Below, in pieces: positions 21,783-32,911 of a stretch of DNA of 64,000 nucleotides. The translations under genes were made by a program, and so were the position numbers. Numbering within the stretch: the first letter of the stretch is position 1; every line of letters starts with the position of its first letter. The stretch is from assembly GCF_026262505.1 (NCBI RefSeq), contig NC_067207.1, forward strand, positions 32,270,082 to 32,334,081, given 5' to 3'. This DNA is from Trichomonas vaginalis G3. Its lineage: Eukaryota; Parabasalia; Trichomonadida; Trichomonadidae. Under the pieces are notes generated by a model that was not told the DNA's origin, did no database searches, and saw only the letters and a list, made by a program, of their open reading frames with translations.

Positions 21783-24700
21783 ATGCCACGTAAGCTACGT
21801 AAGAATATACGTAAGAGGAAGGGAGCATTGAAACATCCAATAGTAAAACTGACACCACAACAACAGTTGCAACAACAAATGATGAATGACCCCACTATGT
21901 TGCAACAAATGTCAAGCAACCCTATGCTTTTAAACCGAGTTATTGGTGCACAGAGTGGAGGTTTAAGAGCGGCACTTTTAGCGAAAATGGCAGGCTATGG
22001 TGGAGCTGCAGACGGAACAGCTTATAACCCTCAAAGTCAAATGAATTTGAGTTCACTCAAAAATCAAATAACAGATGTCAAAAAGTCAAACATAGACATA
22101 CAGAAACAAATAAATGAAAACGAAAAGAAACTAGAATATGACAGACACACAAAGAAACTCAATGAGTTAAACGTAGAGAAAAAGAAGAAAGAAGAACAAC
22201 TGAAAGAACTAAGTACAGAGGAATATGCGAAAAAAGTGTCAGAAAAAGCAGCAGAAGTAGCAAAAATGGAACAAGATGTTATAAATTTGAAAAACCATAC
22301 TACTCAATATAAAGTACTGAAAGATGAAGAGATAAAACAAAAAGCCCTGAAGACATATATGGATAGCGATGAGTATAAAAAGAAGTTGAAGCAAATGTAA
22401 AGGCAGAAAAACTTTTACAGTTGCAAAACCAAACCGTACAGTATGAAAACTTAGCACAAGAAAGTAAAAATAACGACGCAGCCATGCAAAAGGCAATGAA
22501 AAGCGCAGAATATATAAAAGCTAATAATGACTGGTTAGATGCCCAAGCCAACGCTAAAGCAGCCCAACTTATAGGGTCAATAAGGACAAAAATACAAGCG
22601 GATGAAGACAGTTCAAATGAAGCTTTAATGAATGCTGACTTTAAGAATGCCTTCGAAGCTCTTCATAGTAAGGTGAAACTAGTGAACGACTTCTCATCTG
22701 GAAAGAAACTGAAGTCTGAAGGTTTCGACAAAGAGTTAAAAGAAGTAGCACAAAATATGACGAAAATAACAGATGCAGCAACGAGACAGGCAGTTCAAAG
22801 TGCCTATGACGCCGTTAGAGCAACTGTTGTGGAAAGTCAAGAAAAAGAGTTACAACAGACCAAAACAGACCTAGTAAATGCTTTCTTAAAAACGAAAAGT
22901 CAGGTAGGACATTATGCTGCAGATGGAACATATGTGCCAGCTGGTGGAACTTATATACCACCAAACCCTCCAAGAGAAGCACCTGCACCAGGACTACCTA
23001 AAACATTTACATCGTCACATGGACACAGACACAGGCATGCACCAAATCCAGCACCACAACCAAATCCAGCACCACAACCAACAGTTCAAAACACTACACA
23101 ACAACCAACAGTTCAAAACACTACACAACAACCAACAGTTCAAAACCCTGCACAGCAACAACCACAAACAGAGCAAGGACATAAAAGAAGTAGAGAACAA
23201 GGAAACCAAGAATTCTTAAAAATGCTTAAGGAAGATTATGGTTACCCAGATACTCTTGACTTTAGTGACAGATATAAAGAAGCTATTAGAAAGTTCAAGG
23301 AAGGAAATACTGACCCGAACCTATTTAGCTTTATGGTTCAGCACCAAATGGGATATAATTTCAAACCTGGAAAATACAAGCTCGCTAAGGGATATGATTT
23401 AATAGCATATCATCCAAATGACATGAATGAATTTACTCCGAGATATTTGGTGTCAGAGCTAAATGATAATTCAACTCTCTTCATGAAACGCGTAAAAAAT
23501 AGAGACGGAACGAAAGAAGAAAGGTTTATGAGTCCGGATGACTTAGATAGGAACTTGTTAAAACGGTCTCGGAATATATGAAATGCCAGCAGATGAGGTA
23601 CAAGAAACTCCACAGGAAGAAGTTCAGATACAACCAGACATGGAAGAAATAGTTCAGCAACACAACAGCTAGAAGAGCCTGAAGGAAACGAACAAATCCC
23701 TCCTTTGGAAACTAACTTCACAGAACTAGATGAAGATTTGGAACAGCCGAAAAATCTTGACCCTCAACAAGTGTATGCGGAGAATATGGAATCTTTCCAA
23801 GAGTCTAAGAAAAATTCGGCTGACAGAGTAGAAGAATATCGAAAAATGTTCGCCGACATACAAAAGACTCCAACATCAGATGAAAATATTCAGCATAGAA
23901 TGGAAGTACTGAAAGAAAATGTACGCAAATACAACAATCCTTTTTACTTACGACCATATAACGTTCAATCTTTGGCTGAACTCGGTGAAAATAAAAGGTT
24001 AAATTTCAACAAAACATATAGAAATGAAACATTGTTTAAAGTTCATTCAGAACCTAGCCAATATGGAAACAAACCTACTTTTGTTTCTGCAGACTATGGA
24101 ACTACAATGAGATGGGGTCATAAAGCTAATCCGGATAGGTGGTTCATAAACTTACAACCACAATTCCAAGAAGTTGTAGACGCAATGGAAGTGAATGGTG
24201 AACCAGATATAGCTGGTATTTTCAGCGCGGCTTTAATGCCATTGAAAGATATGAAACATGCAGATATTTTAGACCAGTATGAAATGAACATGGCTGATGG
24301 AAATATAACACCTGACGTTCTAGAAACATTTATCTCAAAGAACTACACAGAACCATAGAGATGGTATATTTGGTGAAGAGTTTAGAAAGAAAGTTAGGGA
24401 GAGAGAAGGAAGAGAACCTATTGTACATGACCTTGCAAACGAAAGTTTGCAAAATGTCATAAAAACTTACTTTGCAGACAATGAACTGAGAAGGGATGAA
24501 TATTTAAGAAAACTCAAATGGACAGTACCAAATGAAATGTTAGTATTGAAAACATGTTCCATGACAAAATAAAACCAACTACAGAAATAAATGACGCAAG
24601 ACTGAAACGTTGGGTAAAAGCTTTCCCATTCACAAAAGATATTATTGGTAACATGGAAAGAAAACCAGAATGGCTACAAAAACATATATTTGGAAACGAG

Positions 24701-25095
24701 CTTATTCCATATGGACAAGCTCTGTTTGAAGAGCTTGAACCGGAAACTCAGGAAAGAGTCATGCAAACAATACGCGAAGACTCAAATACAAACTATGACA
24801 AAATCTTTCTAGGATATAGGTTACCTGAGATGGGCGACCAGAGCCCAAAGGCAAAAAGGACATGGGAAATTTACAACATACTAGGTGAACATGAGCAAAG
24901 ATGCTACAACTTGAAGCAGAGGGCAAGTTACCAAAAGCGACACCAAAGAAGAAGAGAAGAGTAGAACAAAGTGAAAGTAGTGAAGAAGTAACTTCATCTA
25001 GTGAAAGTAGTGGCAATGAAGGAAAAAGAAGAGTTAAAAACTCAGTCAGGAAGAAAGTAAAGCTTGGTCCGAGTGGGTTCTATTATGACACATAA
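21783..25095 (+). pseudogene. Polinton part: large Gln/Pro-rich structural-type gene region, broken
   Basis: This region starts 11 bases after a TTTTTAA box, in the usual position for the element's genes. The deduced protein segments are basic at the start, then Gln-rich, then a long Lys/Glu coiled coil, then a Pro/Gln repeat segment (repeated PTVQNTTQQ), then a mixed region rich in aromatic residues. Position next to the capsid-like gene suggests a large virion or accessory structural protein, but no family is recognised. Broken; treated as a fossil. Confidence 0.6.
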
Positions 25096-25111
25096 ATCCA
25101 ACTATTCTATA

Positions 25112-25118
25112 TTTTTAC
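25112..25118 (+). promoter_or_regulatory. TTTTTAC box upstream of capsid-like gene
   Basis: TTTTTAC, 9 bases before the ATG at 25128. It is one example of the box shared by most genes of the element. Confidence 0.55.
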
Positions 25119-25127
25119 CCATATGAA

Positions 25128-26590
25128 ATGTACGCCGCTCAGAATATAAGCCAACAGTTTTGGATGCCATGAACGGAAATGTTTCCGAATGGTATAACGA
25201 ATGCGACAATGCCATTAGAAGGTCAGAAATAGTTCCTGGAACTTACGAATATACAACTGCTGTTTCTTATGGAAACGTAGGTGAGTTTGGAGAAGGTTTC
25301 TTCAACAACAGTAGATATTGCTTGCGACAGGTTTCACATTATTTCTATTGACAACTCATTCTTATACGTGGAACAAGACATTGAAATAAAACCTTCTGCC
25401 AAGTTGTCTGACAAGAAAGGTTGCAATGGAATTTTCTATGTCGGATACCAATATGCTCCAGAAGTTTTCATGGGATATAAGATATATTCTAACTCTGACT
25501 TAGTTCAAACAGTAACATGGGCAAACTATGAATGGTTCGCTTTGAGAAACTCAGTACAACCACAAGCTAGAGAACAAACAGACCAGTATGCAAATATTGA
25601 GAAAATAAGAAGACTTGACCCTAACGTTCCAGGAGTTTATGTTAACCTTTCTGGTTCAGATGGAACTGCTGCCACTAAAGTAAAACTGAAACTTAGAGTT
25701 CCTTTGTCATCTTTCCTCATCTTCAGGTTTTTAAGATACTTACCAAACTGGGCAGGAAAAATTTCTATTGAACTTACTCCAAGCAAAAATAACTTAGTCA
25801 TTGCACCAACACAAGACCCATTCACTCTTACAGACGTAAAGGAACAAATCAAACGTCATTCGCCGAATTTTGCAAAGACAAAGTTGACTTAGACTTTGGT
25901 TTCTCAAACTTCAACAATGAAGTAAACTATTATTTCAATGCTGCTGGAACTGCTTGGGACCCAGTTAAGTTCACATGCGAAAAATTTGAATGCAAGAGAA
26001 TAGAAAGCAGACTTGCCGTTTATATGTTGGACCCAGATATTTCAAATGCTTTAGCTGCCAAATATATTGCAGTTCCACTTATGTTCCCTATACACCAAAT
26101 ATCTGTCAAAGACTTTGCAGGTGAAGTTGGAAACCAAAGTGCTGACCCAGGTGCAAGAACAGATATTGCCTTAACAACTGCAATGAAACATGCAGATACT
26201 ATGTTTTACTGTTCAGACGAACTATAAATGACTATTCTTGTTTCTACAACCCTGGTATTAAATATCATATAAACATAGATGGCAAATATTATCCAAGAGA
26301 AGAATATTCTACAGTTGAGGATATGAGGTCATACAACTTGACATTAGATGCTATGAACTTTAACAACAACTTCACAACAACCATTAACCCTGAAATGCAA
26401 AGTTCTATTATGCCATATGTGAAAGTATGGACTCATACAGGAGGTCAAAAAACTCAATATACAAATGGAGACCGTTCAAACTTTTGCTTGGCATTCCATT
26501 TGCTGACTCAGAGACTTTATGGGTGGTATTTCAACTGTTGGTACTGTACAAATACAATATACTGGTGACAGAGACGGTCCAGATGAATGA
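25128..26590 (+). pseudogene. Polinton part: major capsid-like (double jelly-roll type) region, broken
   Basis: Beta-rich deduced segments with features of Polinton major capsid proteins: VKLKLRVPLSSFLIF, FLRYLPNWAGKISIELTP and NNLVIAPTQDP. These resemble the end of the first jelly roll in double-jelly-roll capsids of Polintons and related viruses. Its place, just upstream of a penton-like gene, fits the family. Assigned by pattern only; structure prediction of the visible segments would test the fold. Broken; treated as a fossil. Confidence 0.55.
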
Positions 26591-26599
26591 AAGCAAAGA

Positions 26600-27042
26600 A
26601 GTTTACAAAACCAATAGCACTTTTCACGGAAGATGCTCTTTTGAAGATTCGTTCGATGAAACCTGCTGGGCTCCTCAGATTGGCATAACGACAGCTTCCA
26701 TCGAGCAGATTTTGGCAGCAGGTCAGTAAGTTGTTCTTGAACTGACTTCTCTCCGTCAAATATTGACAGTACGCCAGTTTTGACATAATATTGTATTATA
26801 AACTTTCTTTTAGTAATATCGGTCAGTTTTGAAGTTATATTTTTGTCTGCTTCAAGAACTTTCACCATTTCAGTTATACCAACTTTCTTTGCTTTATGAA
26901 AATATTTTGGTTCAGCAAAGACTGCTATTCTATAACATTTTCCATTGTTTGTGTAAAGAACTATTCTGTCAATGTATTTGTATTGTTTGTGAGTATAAAC
27001 TTTGTTCTGCTTCAATTCAATAAGATATCCGAATACGTCCAT
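26600..27042 (-). CDS. Polinton part: small unknown protein, opposite strand
   Basis: An ATG at 27042 opens a frame whose first ~115 residues look like a real protein (MDVFGYLIELKQNKVY, VLYTNNGKCYRIAVF, a Lys-rich middle). It is divergent from the gene at 27061, with both starts facing an 18-base gap. The 3' limit is uncertain because the open frame runs on into the antisense of the capsid-like region. No family recognised. Confidence 0.4.
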
Positions 27043-27043
27043 C

Positions 27044-27050
27044 TTTTTAT
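27044..27050 (+). promoter_or_regulatory. TTTTTAT box upstream of gene at 27061
   Basis: TTTTTAT followed by a 10-base spacer and the ATG at 27061. Same arrangement as at most genes of this element. Confidence 0.5.
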
Positions 27051-27060
27051 TCTAAGTAAA

Positions 27061-27642
27061 ATGTCATTTCCGAAAAATAAAAGCGTAAGTGTTTCAAAAG
27101 GTTTAATGGCGGTGGCAGATGTGAAGTTAAATTCACCAACTCAAACAAACAGTCAAAGTGTTATTGTCAATGTCAAAGACAGAGATGTTGAAGTGGGGAA
27201 ACCATACGAAGACGAAGATGGTATAACAATAGTTCCTGTAAAAGAACAACCAACATATCCTGAAGTTAACAGAGACTTAAGTTCTGTTGCAGATATTCGA
27301 AACGACTACCAACAACTGAAAGACAAACTTCAAACTCAGGAGAAGATTTGTCAAGCTTTAAGTATAATGTTAAACTTGGTCGAACACAACCCTGTAAAAG
27401 TGAACTCATATGTCATTGCACCTCATGAAGTTTTGAAAGAACTATTGAAACTTTTGACAGAGGCAGACGATATAAACATCAAAGAAATAGAACCCGACAT
27501 TGGTTGCTGTGGTGTTTCATATAATGTCATTGACAAGATATACGTTATGAAAGGAGGTGAAACGTTGAACTTAAAGTATAGTTTCCCAGACGTCATAAAA
27601 ATATTTGACGACCACAACATTTCATTAAAGTTTATTTGCTAA
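27061..27642 (+). CDS. Polinton part: unknown 193-aa protein
   Basis: I start at ATG 27061, directly after the TTTTTAT box, not at the upstream in-frame ATG. Residues 1-60 are polar and unstructured-looking (MSFPKNKSVSVSKGLMAVAD), with Pro-rich and acidic stretches. Residues ~75-130 form a coiled-coil-like helix pair (DYQQLKDKLQTQEKICQALSI), and the C-terminus is beta-rich. It is followed after 4 bases by the penton-like region, which suggests co-transcription and a role in the virion. No family recognised; looks whole. Confidence 0.6.
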   Translation: MSFPKNKSVSVSKGLMAVADVKLNSPTQTNSQSVIVNVKDRDVEVGKPYEDEDGITIVPVKEQPTYPEVNRDLSSVADIRNDYQQLKDKLQTQEKICQALSIMLNLVEHNPVKVNSYVIAPHEVLKELLKLLTEADDINIKEIEPDIGCCGVSYNVIDKIYVMKGGETLNLKYSFPDVIKIFDDHNISLKFIC

Positions 27643-27646
27643 GTAA

Positions 27647-28446
27647 ATGGCAGAAGACATAATGGTTTATACTATTACGACTAAAAACCCTGAGTCATAT
27701 AATTCTATAACAACAAACTTACAAAGTCCTCAAGGACGATATTGTAAACTAACCTTAAACACAATGACGACTAAAGCCTGTTTTGCTCTTTTGACACCAG
27801 AAGACTTTATTGTTGTGAATGGTAAAAAATACTCCTTTGAAGATACTTACTCAGATATACCACCAACAGGTTTTGTTGAATTATTTAATACTTTTAAGTA
27901 CGGGTTGTAACATGTGCTGCAACTAGAGCAGGTTTCATTATGTTTGGATGTCCGACTGAGTTTACTATAAACGATATGAGCTATAATACAAAACTTATTT
28001 CTGGTTTTTACTACCAACAGTTTCCTATAACAGGAAAAGGTGTCATACAAGGAATGTCTATTCCATTGACATTAAGCACACCAATCTTATATATTGTTTC
28101 AAACTTAGGTTCAAAGTGTTATTCGAATGTCGACAGAAACTATTATGACCAAAAGATACTTATGCGTATAAACAATACTTTCTCTGCTGGTTTGCCTATT
28201 GTTCATTCGAATGCAGAATTTTCAACCTTAGTGAACTCAAACACTTTGGCAAGTATAACGTTGACATTAGTTGACGCAAACTTTGTTCCTGTAAAACTTT
28301 TATGTCCTATGTATTTGTCAATGACGGCAGAAAGTTTCGAATTGGAAGATGCAACTGGTGAAAGTATTGTATTACAAGAACAACTTCAACAACAAATAGC
28401 TCAAGAACAACAAATGCAACAAATGCAACAACAAAGTCAAGAATAA
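27647..28446 (+). pseudogene. Polinton part: minor capsid (penton)-like region, broken
   Basis: Beta-rich segments such as ITTNLQSPQGRYCKLTL, LLTPEDFIVVNG, TLASITLTLVDANFVPVKL and PMYLSMTAE, with a Gln-rich tail. The late strand pair ending in a DAN...PV.L motif is typical of the single jelly-roll minor capsid proteins of Polintons. It lies just after the capsid-like gene and before the helicase. Broken; treated as a fossil. Confidence 0.5.
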
Positions 28447-28457
28447 AAAAAATATTT

Positions 28458-28464
28458 TTTTTAT
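28458..28464 (+). promoter_or_regulatory. T-run box upstream of SF3 helicase
   Basis: A T-run ending in AT, followed by the spacer TTTTATAAAA and ATG at 28475. The same box and the same 10-base spacer occur upstream of the polymerase gene (ATG at 40219, minus strand). Confidence 0.55.
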
Positions 28465-28474
28465 TTTTATAAAA

Positions 28475-29710
28475 ATGTACAGAATAGATGTTTCAGATTT
28501 TTATGACTTCCAAGCATTCAGAAATATGTGTCCATTTAGAGACTATAACAAAGCAGTCGAGAATTTGAAACGTTTAGTCATTTATGTTGACTCTGCCCCA
28601 GAATGTTATGTCATGAAAGAATGGGATGTAGTCTTTAACAAACCTAAAGCGACAATAGTGTCTGAACAAGAATGTAGACAGAAACTTAAGAAAATAAAAG
28701 TCGTACAAGTTGGCATGAAGATGTTAGATGCTTGGGATATCTTATTGTCAAAGTTAGAAGATTTTTCAGTTCGTGGTATAAAGTTTTATACGCCTTCTCC
28801 AAACTTCTATTCTATCTTCACTGGATATAAATATGAACAAGTAGAATGGAAAGAAAATATTATAGAAGCTTGGTTAGACCATGTCAAAGAAATTATATGC
28901 AATGGAAACGAAAGAGTCTATGAGTATATCTTATGTTGGTTTGCAAATATCTTACAACATCCAAGTGCTAAAAATGAAACTGCTCTCATTATAATTGGAA
29001 AACAAGGAACTGGTAAGAATACTTTCTTTACAGATATCTTATGCAAACTGTTAGAGGGCTATTCGAACCCTAATATGACAAACTTAGAAAACATCTGCGG
29101 TAAATTTAACTCCTCAATAGAGAATATGAAACTTATAGTTTGCAATGAACTTCAAAGTATAGATACAACAAAAATTTTGAACTCAGATGCTTTGAAGAGT
29201 CTTATAACAGACAAAGTTGGAGTTGTTGAAAGAAAATATAAAGACCAAAGAGTTTGTGAAAATGTTGCAAACTTCATTATGGTTTCAAACAATGCTGTTC
29301 CGATGAAGTTAGAAAGTTCTGACAGAAGATATGTAGTTGTCAGAACGTCAGATTCTCATATGCAAGATACAGAATATTTTGACGACTTAGCAGAAACTTT
29401 GACATCTGACTTTTACAACCACTTGTTCTCATATTTCATGACATTAGATATTTCTAAGTTCAATCCAAGACAAATTCCACATACCGAAGAGAGACAAACA
29501 TTGTTAGAAGCAAACAAGAGTGTATATGAACTGTTCATAGATGAAACTGACTTTGTGTCATTAGATGAAAGGTCATTGTACGATTCGTATAAACAATATT
29601 GTCAAGAATATGGTTATATGGCAGCTTCTAAACGAACATTCTTGGCAAATGTCAAAAGTCTTTTAGACGTACAGAATGGTGTATATACAAAGAAAAATTT
29701 TTCTGAGTAA
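28475..29710 (+). CDS. Polinton part: superfamily 3 helicase
   Basis: 411 aa, looks whole. Walker A is IIGKQGTGKNTF (P-loop GKQGTGKN at 175-182). Walker B-like KLIVCNELQSI and the sensor-1 region FIMVSNNAVP with SSDRRYVVV follow, an order typical of the primase-helicase/DUF5906 SF3 family of viruses and plasmids. No N-terminal primase motifs are visible in the first 150 residues. The role is replication of the element's DNA as a hexameric helicase with the polymerase. The extended promoter-like sequence is shared with the polymerase gene. Confidence 0.85.
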   Translation: MYRIDVSDFYDFQAFRNMCPFRDYNKAVENLKRLVIYVDSAPECYVMKEWDVVFNKPKATIVSEQECRQKLKKIKVVQVGMKMLDAWDILLSKLEDFSVRGIKFYTPSPNFYSIFTGYKYEQVEWKENIIEAWLDHVKEIICNGNERVYEYILCWFANILQHPSAKNETALIIIGKQGTGKNTFFTDILCKLLEGYSNPNMTNLENICGKFNSSIENMKLIVCNELQSIDTTKILNSDALKSLITDKVGVVERKYKDQRVCENVANFIMVSNNAVPMKLESSDRRYVVVRTSDSHMQDTEYFDDLAETLTSDFYNHLFSYFMTLDISKFNPRQIPHTEERQTLLEANKSVYELFIDETDFVSLDERSLYDSYKQYCQEYGYMAASKRTFLANVKSLLDVQNGVYTKKNFSE

Positions 29711-29746
29711 ATTTTAAAAAAAAATATTTTTTATCCGATAGAAAAG

Positions 29747-30166
29747 ATGACAAAATTCATCTCAGTAAATAAGTACATGTCAGGACTTAAAGAAGAACTA
29801 GACCCATTCACATATTTGAATGTTTACTTCTACCATTTTGAAAAGTCTTCATTCAGCAAAGTTTGGAACATCGAACCAGTTAAGTTTGCTATTGTGACTA
29901 AAAATGGTGCGAAATTTGAAGACTTAGACATAGAAGGTTTGTTAACAGTCAAAGAAAGTTTTGACAGAAGGTTCTCAAACCTTAAAGAAGGCAAAGCATA
30001 CAAACTTGTTATACCTTATGAACCAAAGAAGACAGACGACTATGAATATTATGAGTCTAAAGTTGTAGAAGTTCAAGGTAAATTGGGTAAAAAGATTTTA
30101 GAGTCTAAGCCAGTGTTTACTCCTAAAGAGGAAGAGAACATTGACATTGACCCAGAAATGTTCTAA
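29747..30166 (+). CDS. Polinton part: unknown 139-aa protein
   Basis: Looks whole. Alternating strands and charged loops (VNVYFYHF-like strands, VKFAIVTKNGAKF, AYKLVIPYEP) with an acidic C-terminal tail (EEENIDIDPEMF). A small beta-barrel with an acidic tail next to a helicase recalls single-strand DNA-binding proteins, but this is only a guess. TTTTTAT lies 12 bases upstream. It is convergent with the gene at 30182-30625. Confidence 0.55.
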   Translation: MTKFISVNKYMSGLKEELDPFTYLNVYFYHFEKSSFSKVWNIEPVKFAIVTKNGAKFEDLDIEGLLTVKESFDRRFSNLKEGKAYKLVIPYEPKKTDDYEYYESKVVEVQGKLGKKILESKPVFTPKEEENIDIDPEMF

Positions 30167-30181
30167 AATAAAATTTTATTT

Positions 30182-30625
30182 TTACATGTCAAATTTCTTT
30201 TTCTCTGGAACTGGTTCAGGTTCTTTCTTCTCTTCTTCTACTTTCTTTTCTCTCTTCTTCTTTTCTAGTGGAGTTATGTCAAATTTGGCGCAACCATATT
30301 TATGTAAAAGTTCTTTGTCCTTTAATAGCTCTTCTATTCTGTTTTCTATTTCATCTTCAAGAACAGCGCATGTGTCTTCTTTGCATTCTAAGAACTTTTG
30401 TTGGACTTCATCTTTCCAATCGGCGTCATCTCTGTCAACAAGTCTGTCATTGACAAATTTTAAGACTGCTCTGCTTAATGTTTTATGGTTCTTGTCATAT
30501 TCCCAGAAACAGAACTTTAGAACAAATTCACCTTTCTTGTTTACACTATGTAAGATTTTATGGTCTACAGATGTTTTGCTGTCGAAAAGCTTGTCTCGAA
30601 TATAGATAGCGAAATCGCTAGACAT
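30182..30625 (-). CDS. Polinton part: unknown 147-aa protein
   Basis: Looks whole. Mixed N-terminal domain (DFAIYIRDKLFD, EFVLKFCFWEYDKN), a helical middle (DEIENRIEELLKDKELLHKYG) and a highly charged Lys/Glu/Pro tail. It starts divergently from the ATPase gene with a 36-base gap, which must hold both promoters; TTTTTAT is 10 bases upstream of its ATG. No family recognised. Confidence 0.5.
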   Translation of the reverse strand: MSSDFAIYIRDKLFDSKTSVDHKILHSVNKKGEFVLKFCFWEYDKNHKTLSRAVLKFVNDRLVDRDDADWKDEVQQKFLECKEDTCAVLEDEIENRIEELLKDKELLHKYGCAKFDITPLEKKKREKKVEEEKKEPEPVPEKKKFDM

Positions 30626-30661
30626 TTTCTAAAAGATAAAAATTTTAATTTTTCTAAAAAT

Positions 30662-31537
30662 ATGTTAGAAAAAAAGTTTGCTGACATTGACAAGAAATTT
30701 GAGAATGTTTTAAACAAGAACAAGGTGAAGTTAGAAAATGCTCAGATAAAGCCTATACATGAAAAGTTCTTATTTGCTCAGAATGGTATAACAGGTCTAA
30801 TTGCACCACCTGGGTCGGGTAAGACTTTCACTTATCTTAAAATGGCTGCACAACAACAAGAACTAGATGAGAAGAACCCATTCTATGAGTTAGTAGTCAT
30901 TTGTAGTACTTCTGGTCAATTTGACCAAACCGTCAATTCGTTCAAAGATATTATAAAGAAGTCTAAGTTAGTATGTATAAAAGACTCTGAGTTGTTGGAT
31001 TGGATAAAGAAGTACCAAAGAAGAGTTTTGAAGTATAATGCTATAAATGAGTATATAAATTCTAAGTTTAAAGACCCAAATGAGGAAATGCAGAGAATAT
31101 TAGAGAAGAAACACTTCAGAAACAAACAGAAAGAGATAGAATACATTTCGAAGAAACTGCAATCTTACGATTGGAAGACTTACCCTCATAGATGTCTTCT
31201 TATTTTAGATGATTTCGCCTCTCATCCTTTGTTAAAGAACAGAGAACAAGATATGTGTCGAATTCTTAAGAAGCTCAGACACTTTAACATCTCAGTTGTC
31301 ATTTGTGTACAGACAGCCAAGAGTTTAAGTAAGGATGTTAAAAGAATACTGACTGACATAATACTTTTCCCCGGATTGTCCGAAGACGATTTCATGGAAC
31401 TTATGAAAGAGTCCATGGCAGGTAAGTTTGACAGATATGAATTATGGGAGAAGTACAAAGTCATACAAGACCCTCATACTTCTTTCAGAATTCATATCTA
31501 CGCAAACAAAGTTCAAATTGTAAAAAGTCAAGCGTAA
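30662..31537 (+). CDS. Polinton part: packaging ATPase (HerA/FtsK, A32-like)
   Basis: 291 aa from ATG 30662, looks whole. A P-loop APPGSGKT lies at about 48-55 and Walker B RCLLILDDF at about 177-185. Next come the SVVICVQTAKSLSKDVKRILTDIILF and FPGLSEDD segments, the order seen in A32-like genome-packaging ATPases of Polintons, adenovirus-like elements and large DNA viruses. It pumps genome DNA into the capsid. The ATG follows an A/T-rich TTTTTCTAAAAAT context. An upstream in-frame extension is ignored because it overlaps the divergent gene. Confidence 0.85.
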   Translation: MLEKKFADIDKKFENVLNKNKVKLENAQIKPIHEKFLFAQNGITGLIAPPGSGKTFTYLKMAAQQQELDEKNPFYELVVICSTSGQFDQTVNSFKDIIKKSKLVCIKDSELLDWIKKYQRRVLKYNAINEYINSKFKDPNEEMQRILEKKHFRNKQKEIEYISKKLQSYDWKTYPHRCLLILDDFASHPLLKNREQDMCRILKKLRHFNISVVICVQTAKSLSKDVKRILTDIILFPGLSEDDFMELMKESMAGKFDRYELWEKYKVIQDPHTSFRIHIYANKVQIVKSQA

Positions 31538-31644
31538 AAAATCTAAGTGTTTAGTCTTAATAAGTCTGTTGTGGTTCTGCAGCTTTCGGTTCTTCTGGCT
31601 TTGGAAGGCATTCAGGAAGAGGAACGTCAGTCATCCGTTTGTGT

Positions 31645-31911
31645 CCTGTCGGATGGAAGAGTTCTTCCTGTCGGAAGAAAAATTTTTTCCTGTCGGATGG
31701 AAGAGTTCTTCCTGTCGGAAGAAAAATTTTTTCCTGTCTGATGGAAAAATTTTTCCTGAAGTTCGACCAAAAAGTTCTCAATTTTCGAAAATTTGAATGG
31801 TTTACGGACGGACAACTGGAAGAGTTCTTCCTGTCGGAAGAAAATTTTTTTCCAGTTGTCGGAAAAATATTTTCCAGTTGTCGGGAAGAGTTCTTCCTGT
31901 CGGAAGGAAGG
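31645..31911. repeat. 44-bp palindrome-rich repeat
   Basis: CCTGTCGGATGG recurs at 31645, 31689 and (varied) 31733, a 44-bp period. Related copies follow to about 31911. Each unit holds the palindromes GGAAGAGTTCTTCC-like and GAAAAATTTTTTC, so single strands could fold into chains of hairpins. All reading frames through it are low-complexity and not credible genes. Confidence 0.8.
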
Positions 31912-32002
31912 ACTCGGAATGCCAGAAGGATTTGACGAGGCAATTTACCTTATAGAGCTACCTGAGCCATCTGAAGTCAAGCGTAAAAATAAAGAGTGCA
32001 AT

Positions 32003-32643
32003 TTACTCTACTTGTTTGAAGTTGTCAAAATACTCTGTTATTTTTTCCTTTAACAATGGCAAATCTTCTTTGAAGGTAAGAATTGTACAACCTTTAATAT
32101 CATAGTGTGTTTGAGGTAAAGTATCTTGAACTATTTGTTTCACATCTTCATTTGGGGTCATTGAATCGGTAAGTTTTCGCGATAGAACCAATTTCTGTCA
32201 GATTTGTAAATCTTAGCAAGGTCGTAAAAGCTCTTGTTGTTTCTTCTGACTAAATGCAACATAACCATATCTTTATCTTCTTCATTTTCCATCTCTTCAG
32301 TATAAATCATATACTTATAGTTCTTTTCCTTTCCTTTTGGTACCGAACGTGGTATTCTTTTCTGTATGCTTTTGTCTTTTGCTTCAAGCTTGTTTTCCAT
32401 CTCTTCACGTTCTTGTCTATGAATTTCGTCAAGAAGTCTGTAAATATACCAAGCATAACGAGGCGAAGCCCACATTGCAACAGCATTTACAAGAAGTCTA
32501 TGTACATAATATCCTCTCAAACCGTTTGGCAATTTTTCACGATTTTCATAGAGTTTTGGCGACTGGGTTTTTTTACCTACTCGCTGTTCTTCACTGTTTT
32601 CATACGGAATCTCTTCTCTCGGTTTTCCGAGGGAAGCAAGCAT
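32003..32643 (-). pseudogene. Polinton part: KilA-N-type gene region, broken
   Basis: A segment GYYVHRLLVNAVAMWASPRYAWYI matches the C-terminal half of the KilA-N DNA-binding fold (typical: yVHPdLi..iA.W.SPeFA). A charged coiled-coil linker follows, then a KYMIYTEEMENE...MVMLHLVRRN segment like the C-terminal domains attached to KilA-N in nucleo-cytoplasmic large DNA viruses. Role: viral DNA-binding regulator of unknown target. Broken; fossil. Confidence 0.6.
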
Positions 32644-32659
32644 ATGAGGAAATTCATGA

Positions 32660-32850
32660 ATTTTGTTGCTGAATTCAATAAAAATATATTTTAGGGTAGA
32701 TGGTTAGATCTAACCTGTTTTCTAACCTGTTTTTTCACCTCTTTTCTAACATCGAAGAATTTTGTTGCTGAATTCAGTAAAAATATATTTTAGGTGAAGA
32801 GGTGAGATCTCACCTGTTTTTTCACCTAATTTTTCACCTCAGTTATTTCA
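32660..32850. repeat. AGATCT-palindrome repeat array, first cluster
   Basis: About two units of the family TTGCTGAATTCA...TATATTTTAGG followed by a palindrome (GGTTAGATCTAACC or GGTGAGATCTCACC) and TTTTCTAACCT blocks. Same family and orientation as the cluster at 34226-34865. Confidence 0.8.
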
Positions 32851-32911
32851 CAAGCGTTTTACATGGTAAACGTTATTTTCTGACTTTCACAAAAGACCAA
32901 AAATAAACGCT

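Noticed and set aside
30141-30605. 154-aa plus ORF rich in Ser and Phe
   Set aside because: Antisense shadow of the Lys/Glu-rich gene at 30182-30625.
31547-31943. Several overlapping ORFs with SCRKKNFF / DRKNSS repeats
   Set aside because: All six frames are open because of the 44-bp repeat; low-complexity shadows.
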